Positions 45,825 to 56,780 are shown, counted from the first letter of the stretch. The stretch: 64,000 nt of DNA from a virus (IMGVR_UViG_3300027973_000003:1-64000), one strand, 5' to 3'. The notes: generated by a model from the letters alone, not told the origin. Numbers and translations: made by a program.

Positions 45825-48800
45825 ATTGTCCCTCTGGTACTGGGGCTGCCCGTTTAGCAGAAGGAAGCAAGTAAGGCAGTAACTTCTCATCCATATACTG
45901 ACCACGGTAAGTTAAACCACGTTTCTTAGCATAATTCTTAAGTGAGGAGTCAATCGTATCTGCTTCAATCAAGAACTTCTCCATAGGGTAGCGTTTGTTG
46001 TATTCACGTATTTGATTAAATACAGTCTTTAACTCGCCAGGCCCTTTCTCCGCATCAAATACAACCTCATCTAGACGTTTAAGTATTTCAGCACGTTTAT
46101 TTTGCGCCTCAACAAGTTGTTTTTGCATTGCAAAGTTGTGTTCTTGTATGCGAGCAAGACGGCTAGATTGGAATCCAAGCGTTGTAGCTATTAAGTTAAG
46201 GGTGTTAATTTCTTCTCTCTTAAGCATATCCGCACCACCTTTTGTCTCCGCACCTTCTGTACCAATACGATAAGCAGTTAAAGAACCTTTAAAGAATGCA
46301 GGTACAAGTTTTTCTAACCCACGAATAATACGTCCGTTGTTAAAATCATCAACTACACCAGTTATATTTATACCTGTAGATACACCAGGACCCATATTAG
46401 CAATAATGTTGTTAATAACAGTTTCAGTAAAATTTCTACCTGGCTTAGCTTCTCTAAACCACATGCCATCAAAAGAGGTACGGGAACCAATGTTAATGTC
46501 AGTTAAGGCAGATACAGGACCTTTCTCTAACATATCACTTAATCTGTGCTGGCGACCATCTAAACCCGTTACCATGTTGTTGCCAAAGTATTTAGGTAAG
46601 AAATCATAGCGGAAACGTAAGTTTGAATCTTCTGCAGTTAATGGGTTCTTAGCACGTCGGGCTTTCTTTTCTTCGTCATCGCCACTAAAGAACGCATCAA
46701 TAACGGAGCATATTAAACTATATCCAGGCATACCTACTAATCCGTGGAACATACCGCCCATGACCAAGACGCCAGCTAAACGGTGCATAGCTTCAACACG
46801 TTGTTCTATAGGGGTAGAAAGACGAATAATTTGATAACCATTACGTAGGAAGAAAGACGTCATAAAGACTGCATACATCTTGAACTGCCCAACAGTTTTA
46901 CCAAATGCGTTACGAAGAATACGTGGTCTATTAAAATTATCGTAACGGCCCAGAAGTTCATGTGTTGTATCTACTGCCTTATCCACAGACTTTTGAAAGT
47001 CTTTTGTTTTTGCGTACTCAAGTTCAAACGCCATCATGTAAGTTAATTCTCGGCTCATACGCTCAGAGCCATTAAACATAGCAGTTATACCGTTAAGGCC
47101 TACACGAAGTGCTGTTCCTGGCAAGTTCTTAAAAGAGGAATCTGGGGTACGGTTTCTGTTTGTCAGAACAGAAGTATTGGTAAGAGTAGTTACTTCTCTA
47201 TCTATTGCGGCTTGAAAAGCCCGCTGCAAAATAGGGCTGCTTTTAACCATCTTAGAAGAACCCATAGAAGGCGCAGTAAACTCTACGTCTCCATTAGCTT
47301 GTTCTTGGGTAATGCCCATAGACTTCCAAATTTGAGAGTACTTTGCAAACGCTTTAGCAGATGCACCATAACCGTACTCTGCATTTAAAGAAGGCATAAC
47401 CATAACAGGTACAGAAGCCATCTGAGTAGCAGCAGATGCCGCACTAGTAAGCAGCATAAGGAACGCAAACTGATTAACCCTTGTTGCTATTTTTCCTGGG
47501 TCAGGCGGATTAATTTCTTCTTGCGCACGTTGGCTAAGCTCGTTTACAAACAACTCCATCTTGGCGCGTTCCATAGCGGGCATACCCTCTAAAGAATCTC
47601 TTGCGCGTTGGATTGAAGCTGTAATATCGTTTGCGTATTTTAGTTTAGACAACTGGTTTGCATAACTAGTAGCTGAGTTTTTAAAGTTACGGAAGATATC
47701 AGATGTAAAACCAGTAACATTCTCAGAATGCAAGAACTGCTTACGGAAGCTACGCTCAGGCATAGTCATTAAGTAAGTTTGATAAAGCTGGTCTTTTAGT
47801 TCTTCTTTAAAAGCAGCATTAGCTTCTGCCGCTGTAGCATATTTACTAGAATCAAACTTAGGGTTTACTACTGTCTCGTCAATTGCAGCAAACATTTCTT
47901 GCAACATAACACTGCTATCTTGGAAGTCTTTACGTAAAGAAGTTATGTCATCCCCCGCTGAGAAATTGGGGTCATCTATTTTTAAACCAAGTTCTTTAGA
48001 TCTTTCTAATAAAAATTTATTGCGTTCTCTACCACTTTCAAATAAGTAAAACTCTCGTCCAGTAGGCCCTTTAGCTACACGTAACCAGTATTTGCCGTAG
48101 CGCAAGAATGGGAAATACTCTTCTGGCAATGACGGCAATTCTAGCCCATCATAATCTTCATCTTTTCCACCTTTGGTTTGCTCTTGCATTAAGCGCACTG
48201 ACTTGAGCAACTTAGCTTTAGCGGCATCATCAATCTTTAAAGCGTCAATTTGGTCATTTAATAAAGTGCGGGTGGCAGTGTAATTATCAATGTAGAACTG
48301 GCGAACCATTTCATACATCTCGTGCCCACCCTTTTGCTTACCTAGGGCATCCCACTTTGCATATACTTTGTTAATACTGTTAATACGTCTAGTTCTTTGC
48401 CCTGTATAAGCTGCTTTTTGTTCTTTAGTACTATTTGGATTAGCTATAAGAGCATCATAGTGTTTAACGATAGGGTCTTGGGCAATATAAGTTGCAGCAT
48501 CAGGTGCTTTGGTAGGGCTAACTTTTTCTAAACGGGCAGTATGCATAGCGTCAGCTAAAGTCTGCATACCATTTTTACGTACAAAAGCCCCTAACTTATC
48601 AGCTTTCTTAGCCGAAGCAGCTAACATTCTGGTGCGCATAGCAGACATTTCTTGCTGTAGCTTGTCTGATTCTTCTAAGCCAGGAATCTGATCGCCTTTC
48701 CAGCGCAGTATGTCTACTGTCTGCATATTAAAGAGCATGGCGCTGATAGCCTCATTGCCCATTGCAGCATAATTTAAGTTAAATAAATCTTTATAGTCTT

Positions 48801-51800
48801 CAAAGGTATGACCGTCTGGAATCATACTGCCAACCAAACCTGTAGTAGTTGTTGAGTTCTTAGATAGACGAAGTTTTTCCTCAGTCTTATCAACTTTCTT
48901 GGCCGCAGTGTTTGCTTTCTTAGCTGCGTTAGCTTCTTCAGTTGGGCTTACTTCTTGTTCTTTAATACGTAGCAGCTTATCTGTAATGATGACTAAGTCT
49001 TGTAAAGCGGACTTGTGATCTTCGCCCATATTAAACATGGTGCGTAAACTTTGAACAAAACGAGTAAAGAGTTTGCTAATAACCCCAGGTTTTTCACCAA
49101 AGTACTCACCAGGTGCTAATGCTAAGAATTCTTGCATAGCAGGTGTAGTTAGACCGTAGGCTACAAATTCCTTAATATCTGTAAAGGCATCATAAGGAAT
49201 AGCTAACATTGCATTACTAAGCATGCCTTGTTCTTTAAGTTTGTCGTATAGCATCCCTGCTTCAGCCATTGTTTCTTCTAATTCTTTAACGGCAACACGA
49301 AGTTCGTTAGGAATAGGGCGACCCTCTAACTTAGCTTGTAAATAAGAGTTAATACGTTTAACGGTTGCACCGTGCAAAGCTTCGTGTAAGAACACAGTAT
49401 TGTTAATACCGCCTTCACGCAATAAATAAATTGTATTACGGCCTGGCACATAAAGACCAACTGCACCATTCATACTATTTTGCAAAGACTTGCTAGGTAA
49501 ATCTAAGTGGCTGTCTACAACTACCAGCTTTACTCCATTAAGGTAAGGTGCAAGTCGTTTTGCTAATGCTTTTTCAAATGCATTGCCATTTTTAGTAAGC
49601 CAAGTTAATGCTGCTCTAGCCTGAGTAAACGTTTCAAACTTAGGATTATCTTCTCCGTTTGTGTATTCAACTAATTGAGCACGGGATGGAGCATTTAATT
49701 TTTGTCGTGTTTCAGCACGGTTCTTAGCAAGCTCACGTTCTTGTGGCGTAGCTTTTGCTAGTAAGGCTTTAGCAACGGTACCCGCTTTATTATTACGATG
49801 TGCAGGGCTAGTAGATAGTACATGCGCATCTTCCAGTGCTTGGCGACGGCGCTCATTAAATTCGTTTTGAGCTACCTCAGCAGCATCAATACTTTCAAAC
49901 TGTTCTGGATCAAAAGTTTCATCCATAACCTTCTGAGATTTTTCAGCTAGTCTAATAGCATCTCTAGTAGCTGCTTGTGAACCCTTACGAACTTCGGCTT
50001 TAGCGGCTTGTTGTTCTGGGGTAAGCACCGCCTTAGGTCTGCCAGCTTTCCCTTTAGTTACTTTAGGTATGGCCGATTGTGTAACGTCAGGAGTTACAGT
50101 AGTTTCTTCTGTTTGGTCAGGCGTGATAGTTTCTGAAGAAGGAGGGGTAGGTTGCCCCATAGCCTCCACCATTTGTTTTTGGCGCAGACTTTCAGTAGCT
50201 GCTTTAAATGCTTGTTCTTGGGTTAAGTTGTATTTAGTTTTTAAACTAGCTACTAGTGAACTAAACTCATTTTCTGTTCCAGCTCCAACATTTCCAGGAG
50301 TCCCGCTAGTTCCGCCCAATCCGACAGGTTGAGCTCCAGGAGTTCCTTTGGTAGTTTGTTGTAAGGTAGTTTGTACGTTAGGTGCTGAAACGCTAGACTC
50401 ACGTGCTCTGGTGATAAGTTCAGGTTCATATCCTGCCTCCTTTAAATCTTCTTCTGCCAATCTTCCCGCATCTTCACGGGAAAAGCCACTACTTTCATAA
50501 CGAGTTACAGCATCAAGGTATTCTTTTGTTAATGTATCTTCTTCATTAGTAGTTTGTTCTTTACCAGCAAATCTTTGCTTGACGCTATCTATAAGCGCAC
50601 CAAGCTCTTCTTTATTGGAAGTATTAAAATCTTCTAGTTTTTGTTTTAGCGAACTAATAACCCCAGGTTTTTCTTCAGTGGTTTGTTCTGGCGCTGTTTG
50701 TTGTTTGGGCGGAACAAATCCTTGTTGCTCCATTAATTCACGTGCTGTAGGTACTTTATCGCCTTCAGGTACTTTTTCATTAAATTGTTTGGCTACTCTG
50801 TTAGCAGCGGCACCGCCACCTAACATCATACCGCCCTGTACTACAGTAGCTACCATAGTATCGGCAGCACCTTGTAAAAATTCTTTAATGCCAGCCTCGG
50901 GGTTCATGCCGTAGCCTTTATCTACTGCAAACTGACCAGCGTAGGTTAGTTGTTCACCTGGAATCTCTTTAACTAAAGCTTTTGAAAAGTAACCAGCTAG
51001 TTCTTTAAGTGGTACACCTTTAGCAGCTGCTTTAATACCCTCTAAAGTATTGCCCAATCCAAACTTTTCCCCAATAACTTCAAACGCACCGTATAGTGCG
51101 GATCTACCTGTGCTATCCCCAACATCTAAACCAGCACGGCGACTGTCGTCGTAGGTTTGTCCAAAAGACTGCATGAACATAGTAGTAAGGGGCAACACCT
51201 GGGATTGGATAGCAGTGCCCGATATTAGTGCAGGCAACTGAGTAATAATAGAAGTAGTAGCATCAGAAGTTATTTTTCCTAGATAGCTCTCAGGACCTAC
51301 CTCTCGCAATGCTTTTTGTTCGCTAGATAGCTGACCTAAAACACCTTTTACTCCTTTGTCTTCTACACCTAATACATCTTGGGCAAATTGTGCAGCGCCA
51401 CCCCACCCTTGCATAAAATTAATAGAAGCCTTACGACCAATTTGTTTAAGGTTTTGCCCAAAAGCTTCAACTGCATTCATATCAGGAGTTACGCCGTAGG
51501 CTGCTTTAGTTCTATCAGCGGCAGTAGACATCTTGCTTATGTCGCCTGTGTATAGGCTTGTAGGCATTTCAGTTGGGCCAACTGGGGAATTAAACGGTGT
51601 AATACGTTCTTCTGGACCTAACTTAGTACCAGCCAATATGCTTGGCTTCTCATCTTTTTTAGGTTCTTCTTTAGGTGGCTCTACGGCAACAACTTTTTTT
51701 CCACCAAATTGGGCAGCTAAGTCATCCTCGGGGGCGGCTTGAACAACTTTCTTACCCCCAAACTGTGCGGCTAGATCATCGGATGAATCCGTTTTTACAC

Positions 51801-51840
51801 GCTTCCCACCAAATTGGGATGCCAATTCATCAAGTTCCAT
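45823..51840 (-). CDS. Giant polyvalent internal virion protein with zincin and PLxRFG-like parts
   Basis: 2005 aa. The N-terminus holds three repeats of DxLAxQFGGKxV (residues 4-15, 21-32, 39-50). A HEALH zincin motif lies near residue 818 (VFLHEALHGAT). Hydrophobic segments occur near 1463 (FAFLMLLTSAASAATQMASV) and 1647 (KMYAVFMTSFFLRNGYQ). The composition matches large polyvalent or ejection proteins that enter the host with DNA. Its protease is predicted by motif only. It is the last gene of the late operon. Confidence 0.8.
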   Translation of the reverse strand: MELDELASQFGGKRVKTDSSDDLAAQFGGKKVVQAAPEDDLAAQFGGKKVVAVEPPKEEPKKDEKPSILAGTKLGPEERITPFNSPVGPTEMPTSLYTGDISKMSTAADRTKAAYGVTPDMNAVEAFGQNLKQIGRKASINFMQGWGGAAQFAQDVLGVEDKGVKGVLGQLSSEQKALREVGPESYLGKITSDATTSIITQLPALISGTAIQSQVLPLTTMFMQSFGQTYDDSRRAGLDVGDSTGRSALYGAFEVIGEKFGLGNTLEGIKAAAKGVPLKELAGYFSKALVKEIPGEQLTYAGQFAVDKGYGMNPEAGIKEFLQGAADTMVATVVQGGMMLGGGAAANRVAKQFNEKVPEGDKVPTARELMEQQGFVPPKQQTAPEQTTEEKPGVISSLKQKLEDFNTSNKEELGALIDSVKQRFAGKEQTTNEEDTLTKEYLDAVTRYESSGFSREDAGRLAEEDLKEAGYEPELITRARESSVSAPNVQTTLQQTTKGTPGAQPVGLGGTSGTPGNVGAGTENEFSSLVASLKTKYNLTQEQAFKAATESLRQKQMVEAMGQPTPPSSETITPDQTEETTVTPDVTQSAIPKVTKGKAGRPKAVLTPEQQAAKAEVRKGSQAATRDAIRLAEKSQKVMDETFDPEQFESIDAAEVAQNEFNERRRQALEDAHVLSTSPAHRNNKAGTVAKALLAKATPQERELAKNRAETRQKLNAPSRAQLVEYTNGEDNPKFETFTQARAALTWLTKNGNAFEKALAKRLAPYLNGVKLVVVDSHLDLPSKSLQNSMNGAVGLYVPGRNTIYLLREGGINNTVFLHEALHGATVKRINSYLQAKLEGRPIPNELRVAVKELEETMAEAGMLYDKLKEQGMLSNAMLAIPYDAFTDIKEFVAYGLTTPAMQEFLALAPGEYFGEKPGVISKLFTRFVQSLRTMFNMGEDHKSALQDLVIITDKLLRIKEQEVSPTEEANAAKKANTAAKKVDKTEEKLRLSKNSTTTTGLVGSMIPDGHTFEDYKDLFNLNYAAMGNEAISAMLFNMQTVDILRWKGDQIPGLEESDKLQQEMSAMRTRMLAASAKKADKLGAFVRKNGMQTLADAMHTARLEKVSPTKAPDAATYIAQDPIVKHYDALIANPNSTKEQKAAYTGQRTRRINSINKVYAKWDALGKQKGGHEMYEMVRQFYIDNYTATRTLLNDQIDALKIDDAAKAKLLKSVRLMQEQTKGGKDEDYDGLELPSLPEEYFPFLRYGKYWLRVAKGPTGREFYLFESGRERNKFLLERSKELGLKIDDPNFSAGDDITSLRKDFQDSSVMLQEMFAAIDETVVNPKFDSSKYATAAEANAAFKEELKDQLYQTYLMTMPERSFRKQFLHSENVTGFTSDIFRNFKNSATSYANQLSKLKYANDITASIQRARDSLEGMPAMERAKMELFVNELSQRAQEEINPPDPGKIATRVNQFAFLMLLTSAASAATQMASVPVMVMPSLNAEYGYGASAKAFAKYSQIWKSMGITQEQANGDVEFTAPSMGSSKMVKSSPILQRAFQAAIDREVTTLTNTSVLTNRNRTPDSSFKNLPGTALRVGLNGITAMFNGSERMSRELTYMMAFELEYAKTKDFQKSVDKAVDTTHELLGRYDNFNRPRILRNAFGKTVGQFKMYAVFMTSFFLRNGYQIIRLSTPIEQRVEAMHRLAGVLVMGGMFHGLVGMPGYSLICSVIDAFFSGDDEEKKARRAKNPLTAEDSNLRFRYDFLPKYFGNNMVTGLDGRQHRLSDMLEKGPVSALTDINIGSRTSFDGMWFREAKPGRNFTETVINNIIANMGPGVSTGINITGVVDDFNNGRIIRGLEKLVPAFFKGSLTAYRIGTEGAETKGGADMLKREEINTLNLIATTLGFQSSRLARIQEHNFAMQKQLVEAQNKRAEILKRLDEVVFDAEKGPGELKTVFNQIREYNKRYPMEKFLIEADTIDSSLKNYAKKRGLTYRGQYMDEKLLPYLLPSAKRAAPVPEGQ

Positions 51841-51849
51841 AGCCTAGCC

Positions 51850-54141
51850 TTATTTTTTCTTTTTCTTTGCATCCAAATATTTATCCGCAGATGCCTGGTC
51901 AGGGAACTCGTAGCCGTCAACAACTACTGGATTATTTCCGCCCGAACCACCAGCTGGGGATTCATCACTAACTAACTTAGCTGCTTCATTGTACCGCTTA
52001 GTAACAGCATTTTTCTCTTTTTGCTTATCAGCTTCAAGCTGCTTACGTTCAGCATCTGTTTCAGCCATTAATAAGCGAGTTGCATATGCAGCATCAATGT
52101 TCTTGTGCTCTGCACCAATTTTAGCTTCCATATTGACACCAAGTTTAGCGCCAGTACCACCAGTAAGTGCGATAGCTTGGGCACGTGCTTTTTGCATGGT
52201 TGCTGGGTCTTTTGGATCCGCACCTTTTTGTACTAACGCATTAAATTCAGCAGTGGTAGTTTTATCTAAATCAGTAGCACGATTAGCACTCATACCAGCA
52301 GCTTTAAGGTGTGCATCAGCATTAATACGCGCAACTTCAAGGGCTTTCTTATTGTTTTCAGCATTTGTACGTAGTGCATTAGCTTCTTTATTAAGACCCA
52401 AAGCCTCAAGACGGTCAGCATTTTGAAGTTCCGCTTGGCTCTTCATTACATCTGCTTCTGCTTTCTTAATAGATTGCAAGCCAGTTCTAAACGATGGAGT
52501 AGTTTCTCTAGCAGCTTTAAGGGCAGCGTAACCTAACGGGCCAGTCTGTGTGCCTAAGTTAGAGAAGTAGTCCATCATCATTAGACCCTTCTGACTTTCT
52601 TTATCTGCACCCAAACCAGATATCTGCTTATCAATAAATTCTTTATATTTAGCATTAGGGCCGCTAGTAATGCCAGCACGTTCTAGCGCAGCTTTTTGTT
52701 GTTTCTCAGCTAGATTTAAATACTGTAAATCTTCGTCTTCTACTTGGCTACCATCAGGACCAGCAAAAGCAATGATGCCGCCACCAGCCATACTATCCAT
52801 AGACGGTGCAGGTAAAGCCGCAATACCTTCACTCATTGCCTGTGCTTGTGGCGGGGTTACTTGCTGTCCTGCCTTAGCAGCCATCTGGTGTTCCATCATT
52901 ACTTCTGCAGCTAGCTTGCGTACTTCCTCGCTTGGAGAAGACTGCATAACTTTTTGTAACTGAGCCATACCGTTAGGCATATTAGCAACTTGTTCAAGTT
53001 TGGCGCGCATGCTATCAACTACACTGCCCTCAGGACCAGCATAGCCAGGAACTGCACCGCCTTCTCTCATGCCAACAATGCCGCCTTCTTTTTGACCAAA
53101 CGCTTTATATGCGCCAGCCAGAGTACCAACCGCACCAAGTCCTTGAGTTAAGTAGCTAGGAGTAGCTTGGTATTGTTGACTAGACATGTTCTGCATAGGC
53201 AGACCACGAAGCATAGAGTTCATCATACCCAACTGCATAAATGGATACTGCTGAGCCGTAGCGTAATCTTGAATAGATTGATTAATCTTATTCTGTTCAA
53301 GGCTTTGTTGTTGTGCACCCAAAGTACCTTGGGTATTAATAATGCCTTGTTGAGCTGCAAGCTGCTGACCACCTAACTGACCTAAACCTTGACCAGCGTT
53401 AATAGCTTGACCAAAACCTTGCAATGCACCTTGTTGACCTTGTAGACCTAAGTTAGCACCAAACTGCTGGGCTTGTTGAGCTTGTTGGAAAGCCTTGTCA
53501 TAGCCTTGAGCAATAGCTTGTTGAGCTGCCATCTGTTGATTTTGTTGGTTTAAACCTTGCATCAAAGCATTACGTGAACCACCAAAAGCGCCAGCAGAAG
53601 TAGCAGCGCCTTGTTCTTGTGCACCTTTAATACCAAACTGTTGGTTTAATTGCTGTAGTTGTGGGGCTAAAGACTGAGCAAGGTACGGGTTCATATACGC
53701 ACCAACACTGCCTGGGCCGTACATACTAGTAGCTTGGTTTTGATACTGGTTGCCAGCGTTAGCCATATTAGCCGCTGTACCTAATGCGCCCACTCCACCT
53801 ACTGCAGTTAAATCAGATCCTGCACCAATCTGTTCTGGAGTTTGTAAGTTATATGCACCTTGCTGCGCAGACTGTTGAAGGGGGGAGAAAGGGGCAAAGT
53901 AGTTATTTGGGTCTGTACTATATGGCTGATAAGGTCTAAACCCAGACATGTCATCGGTGTAAATTTGTTTCTGGGCAGAGGACAACATGTTCTCTACATA
54001 GGGACGTGCATATTCTGGAACGTTTGAAGACGTAGTAGTACTAGTAACTTGTTGTGGTCCGCCACCTCCACCACCGCCTTTACCCCCACCACCTTGGAAG
54101 GTATGACCTAGTACTTTGTTTTTCCAGTTTAATATGCTCAT
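51850..54141 (-). CDS. Gln/Ala-rich internal or ejection protein
   Basis: 763 aa. After a Gly-run (QGGGGKGGGGGGG) come VPEYARPYVENMLSSAQKQI, a long Gln/Ala/Gly-rich helical region (residues 150-330), a Met/Gly segment and a charged coiled C-terminus. The layout, and a place between tail nozzle and polyvalent protein genes, indicates a podoviral internal core or ejection protein. No enzyme motif. Confidence 0.7.
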   Translation of the reverse strand: MSILNWKNKVLGHTFQGGGGKGGGGGGGPQQVTSTTTSSNVPEYARPYVENMLSSAQKQIYTDDMSGFRPYQPYSTDPNNYFAPFSPLQQSAQQGAYNLQTPEQIGAGSDLTAVGGVGALGTAANMANAGNQYQNQATSMYGPGSVGAYMNPYLAQSLAPQLQQLNQQFGIKGAQEQGAATSAGAFGGSRNALMQGLNQQNQQMAAQQAIAQGYDKAFQQAQQAQQFGANLGLQGQQGALQGFGQAINAGQGLGQLGGQQLAAQQGIINTQGTLGAQQQSLEQNKINQSIQDYATAQQYPFMQLGMMNSMLRGLPMQNMSSQQYQATPSYLTQGLGAVGTLAGAYKAFGQKEGGIVGMREGGAVPGYAGPEGSVVDSMRAKLEQVANMPNGMAQLQKVMQSSPSEEVRKLAAEVMMEHQMAAKAGQQVTPPQAQAMSEGIAALPAPSMDSMAGGGIIAFAGPDGSQVEDEDLQYLNLAEKQQKAALERAGITSGPNAKYKEFIDKQISGLGADKESQKGLMMMDYFSNLGTQTGPLGYAALKAARETTPSFRTGLQSIKKAEADVMKSQAELQNADRLEALGLNKEANALRTNAENNKKALEVARINADAHLKAAGMSANRATDLDKTTTAEFNALVQKGADPKDPATMQKARAQAIALTGGTGAKLGVNMEAKIGAEHKNIDAAYATRLLMAETDAERKQLEADKQKEKNAVTKRYNEAAKLVSDESPAGGSGGNNPVVVDGYEFPDQASADKYLDAKKKKK

Positions 54142-54569
54142 TTATTTCGCTCCCTGATCCATCTGCAATCAGCTTTATTCATTTCAAAAACAACTAAATC
54201 ACCGCCATCGCAATGCACACCAGGGAATCGAATTGCTTCTGTAAACCCTAGTTTCTTGTCATATTCCATGGCCCTTGTATTTAGGCTATTAACAATTCCA
54301 AATGCTTTTTCTAAACCTAAATGGTTAAACGGATAATCGAACGCACCAAATAATAGCCCTTTAGGGGTATACCCACCCTTTAAGTTGACCATATGCATCT
54401 GGCACGTTTTACCAATAAACGCCGTATAACCTATTACCCACTCAATATTACTTGCTTCATCAGTCCAAAACAAGGCTTGTAAATCCCAGCATGGCTGCAC
54501 TCCTACTTCTTTTAATAATATATCTGCTGCTATTTGCTTTGCTTCTAGTGATTGCGCACTTTGTAGCAT
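54138..54569 (-). CDS. GNAT-fold acetyltransferase-like protein
   Basis: 143 aa. WVIGYTAFIGKTCQMHMVNL, then GLLFGAFDYPFNHLGLEKAF, IVNSLNTRAMEYDKKLGFTE and CDGGDLVVFEMNKADCRW match the GNAT beta-bulge and C-terminal parts of phage proteins encoded among virion genes. The acetyl-CoA loop (Q/RxxGxG/A) is not clear, so activity is uncertain. It may act on a virion or host protein. Confidence 0.65.
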   Translation of the reverse strand: MLQSAQSLEAKQIAADILLKEVGVQPCWDLQALFWTDEASNIEWVIGYTAFIGKTCQMHMVNLKGGYTPKGLLFGAFDYPFNHLGLEKAFGIVNSLNTRAMEYDKKLGFTEAIRFPGVHCDGGDLVVFEMNKADCRWIRERNK

Positions 54570-54572
54570 TAT

Positions 54573-55052
54573 TTAATCTCCCCCTCCACCATAACCACCC
54601 GTGGCTTGTGGTTCAGCTACAGGTTCAGGTGTAGGTGCTGGTGGCATTACAGGGGGCGCTACTCTAGTTAAATTCTGTTGAACTTGTGCCATGTCAGGCC
54701 TATACATTTGCCCATAACCTTGTTGTGGCATACCCTGTTGCATCATTCTTTGTGGGTTAAATTGCTGTTGGTTAAATTGTTGCGGGTTATATCCAGACAA
54801 TATCCTACTTAACATAGATTGTAATGGGGAAACATATTGTTGTTGCCCAAGACCTCTTTGCATTTGCATTTGTGGCTGCATCTGCTGCATTCTTTGTTGT
54901 TGCACAAATGGAGATATTTGAGCAGGGGCTTGTTGTTGCCTATATACATTAGGAGGTGGGGGAGCTTGATACGCAGCCCCGTTACCTTGCTCAGGAGCTT
55001 GCTGCTGTTTATTTAATATAGCTTGAATTGGAGAACTTATACTTCCACCCAT
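54573..55052 (-). CDS. Gln/Pro-rich low-complexity protein
   Basis: 159 aa, dominated by Gln, Pro and Met (QQQQAPAQISPFVQQQRMQQ-like stretches). No folded domain is evident. Similar disordered proteins lie among ejection protein genes and may thread through the portal. Function unknown. Confidence 0.6.
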   Translation of the reverse strand: MGGSISSPIQAILNKQQQAPEQGNGAAYQAPPPPNVYRQQQAPAQISPFVQQQRMQQMQPQMQMQRGLGQQQYVSPLQSMLSRILSGYNPQQFNQQQFNPQRMMQQGMPQQGYGQMYRPDMAQVQQNLTRVAPPVMPPAPTPEPVAEPQATGGYGGGGD

Positions 55053-55061
55053 TATCTTCTC

Positions 55062-56780
55062 CTATGCTGGCATGTATTTATTAACATTAACGGCAGGGGC
55101 TTGTTTCTTTTTGCCTGTACGAGCTTTACGAATCTTGTCCATCATCCCGTATAACCGTTTAGCACCAGCGTCAGTAGAGCCATTCCCAAGATGAGAGACG
55201 ACATCCGCAGGCACAACAAACTCACCGTCAGCCAATCTGGCAGGTTGTTTTTTACCAATAACGGCAGGGATGCTGTCAGACATACCATCGCCAGGACCTT
55301 TAAGCATACGTCCACCATCTGAATATCCTCCAATACCATGCATCATACCGCCACCAGCTGCGGATTCAACATCAGGAATATCGCCTAAACCTTTAATGCT
55401 AGTCTTAGGTAGTTTAGCTTTGCCTAAATTTGCAGCAGCAAGAATCTTATTAAGACGAATCATTGAAGCTTGGTCAGCTGGTTTTTTAGCAGTGTCTGGG
55501 TCGCTATCGCTGTACACACCTTTTACTGGTAAATGAGATAAAGGTTGAACCTTATCATAAGTAGAATAGGAGCTAGGTACATAACCGCCAGGAGCATAAC
55601 CAGCAATGCCACCAGAAGCCATGCTAACTTGACCTGTTAAAGGATTAGTGTTTTGCTCGTAGCTAGCCATACTTTGCTGGGCAGATGTAGGCATTTGGCT
55701 TGGGGTTGCATAATGCGCATTATCTTGCTGGCTCATTGGGTACATATCTTTACCCATAAAATCTACATTAGCAGCTTGATTACCATCCATTAACCCAGGG
55801 GTAGGGGGATTGGCGTCCATTATCCCGCCACTAGCTGCATATGTAGGATATTGTGCTTCGTAGTATGGGTTAGGGCGAGATGGATCACGCCCTCTAAAGT
55901 TAGGAGAAAGGCGTTGTAAATAGTCACCGTCGTCCGAAGTATCTTGCATTGGGGCACCCGCAATACCTTTTTGACCAAAGCTGTCTAAAATTGCTGGGGC
56001 AGCAGCCATAGCTAAATTCATCTTGTTATTACCAGCAAAATCTAAAGCACTAGAACCAGAACTAAAGGCATCTTTAAAACCTTGTCCCATAGCTTGCGTT
56101 GGAGATGTTGGAACAGGAGCGTTTGCATAGTTAACCGCACCTGCACTCTTAGCTGCATCTATTGGATTTGGCATACTACTAGCCGCACTTTGGAGGTTTT
56201 GCAATTGCTCAGGGGCTACGTTAGGGAAATTTTGCGCATTAAGGCTATTTTGAATAGCGTTAGTAGTTGCATCTCTACTTGAACCCGCTAGCATTTCAGA
56301 AGGACTAAATCCGCTAGTTGCTGGGTTATACCCTTGTGGAAGAGCCTCAAGCCCTGCTTTAGCAACAGCCTCAGTACCTACATTAACGCCTTGGGTTACA
56401 CCCTTTTCAGCTAAAGTAGACGCACCCATTTCAGCTAGACCACCAGCTAAGTTAGCACCACCATAGGCGCTTAAACCAGCCATTAAGCCTTTTTCTAAAC
56501 TGCCAGTAGCTACACCATAGCCAGCACCCATAATGCCAGCAGCTGCTAAAGGACCAACTCCAGGGATCATCATTAGAGCTGCGCCACCCAACATTGGGAT
56601 TAAGCTCTCTAAAAAACCAGCTTCGGGTAAACCCGTATGTGGGTTAATAGTTAAAGAACCTCCACTTGCCATAGCTAAGTCTTGCAGACCCTTAACCTCG
56701 CGGGGGGTCATGTGTACAAGCATTGTGTCGTTGTTACGACCATGGGATTCTAAGTGTTTAGCGGCAGTGTGTAGGCTCAT
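55062..56780 (-). CDS. Internal virion-type protein with Gly/Ala-rich hydrophobic helices
   Basis: 572 aa. The N-terminus (MSLHTAAKHLESHGRNNDTM, LVHMTPREVKGLQDLAMASG) is a conserved phage motif, followed by membrane-like segments (MLGGAALMMIPGVGPLAAAG, IMGAGYGVATGSLEKGL). The C-terminus has GMSDSIPAVIGKKQPARLAD then GEFVVPADVVSHLGNGSTDA, another phage hallmark. It is likely injected or involved in DNA ejection. Confidence 0.7.
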   Translation of the reverse strand: MSLHTAAKHLESHGRNNDTMLVHMTPREVKGLQDLAMASGGSLTINPHTGLPEAGFLESLIPMLGGAALMMIPGVGPLAAAGIMGAGYGVATGSLEKGLMAGLSAYGGANLAGGLAEMGASTLAEKGVTQGVNVGTEAVAKAGLEALPQGYNPATSGFSPSEMLAGSSRDATTNAIQNSLNAQNFPNVAPEQLQNLQSAASSMPNPIDAAKSAGAVNYANAPVPTSPTQAMGQGFKDAFSSGSSALDFAGNNKMNLAMAAAPAILDSFGQKGIAGAPMQDTSDDGDYLQRLSPNFRGRDPSRPNPYYEAQYPTYAASGGIMDANPPTPGLMDGNQAANVDFMGKDMYPMSQQDNAHYATPSQMPTSAQQSMASYEQNTNPLTGQVSMASGGIAGYAPGGYVPSSYSTYDKVQPLSHLPVKGVYSDSDPDTAKKPADQASMIRLNKILAAANLGKAKLPKTSIKGLGDIPDVESAAGGGMMHGIGGYSDGGRMLKGPGDGMSDSIPAVIGKKQPARLADGEFVVPADVVSHLGNGSTDAGAKRLYGMMDKIRKARTGKKKQAPAVNVNKYMPA

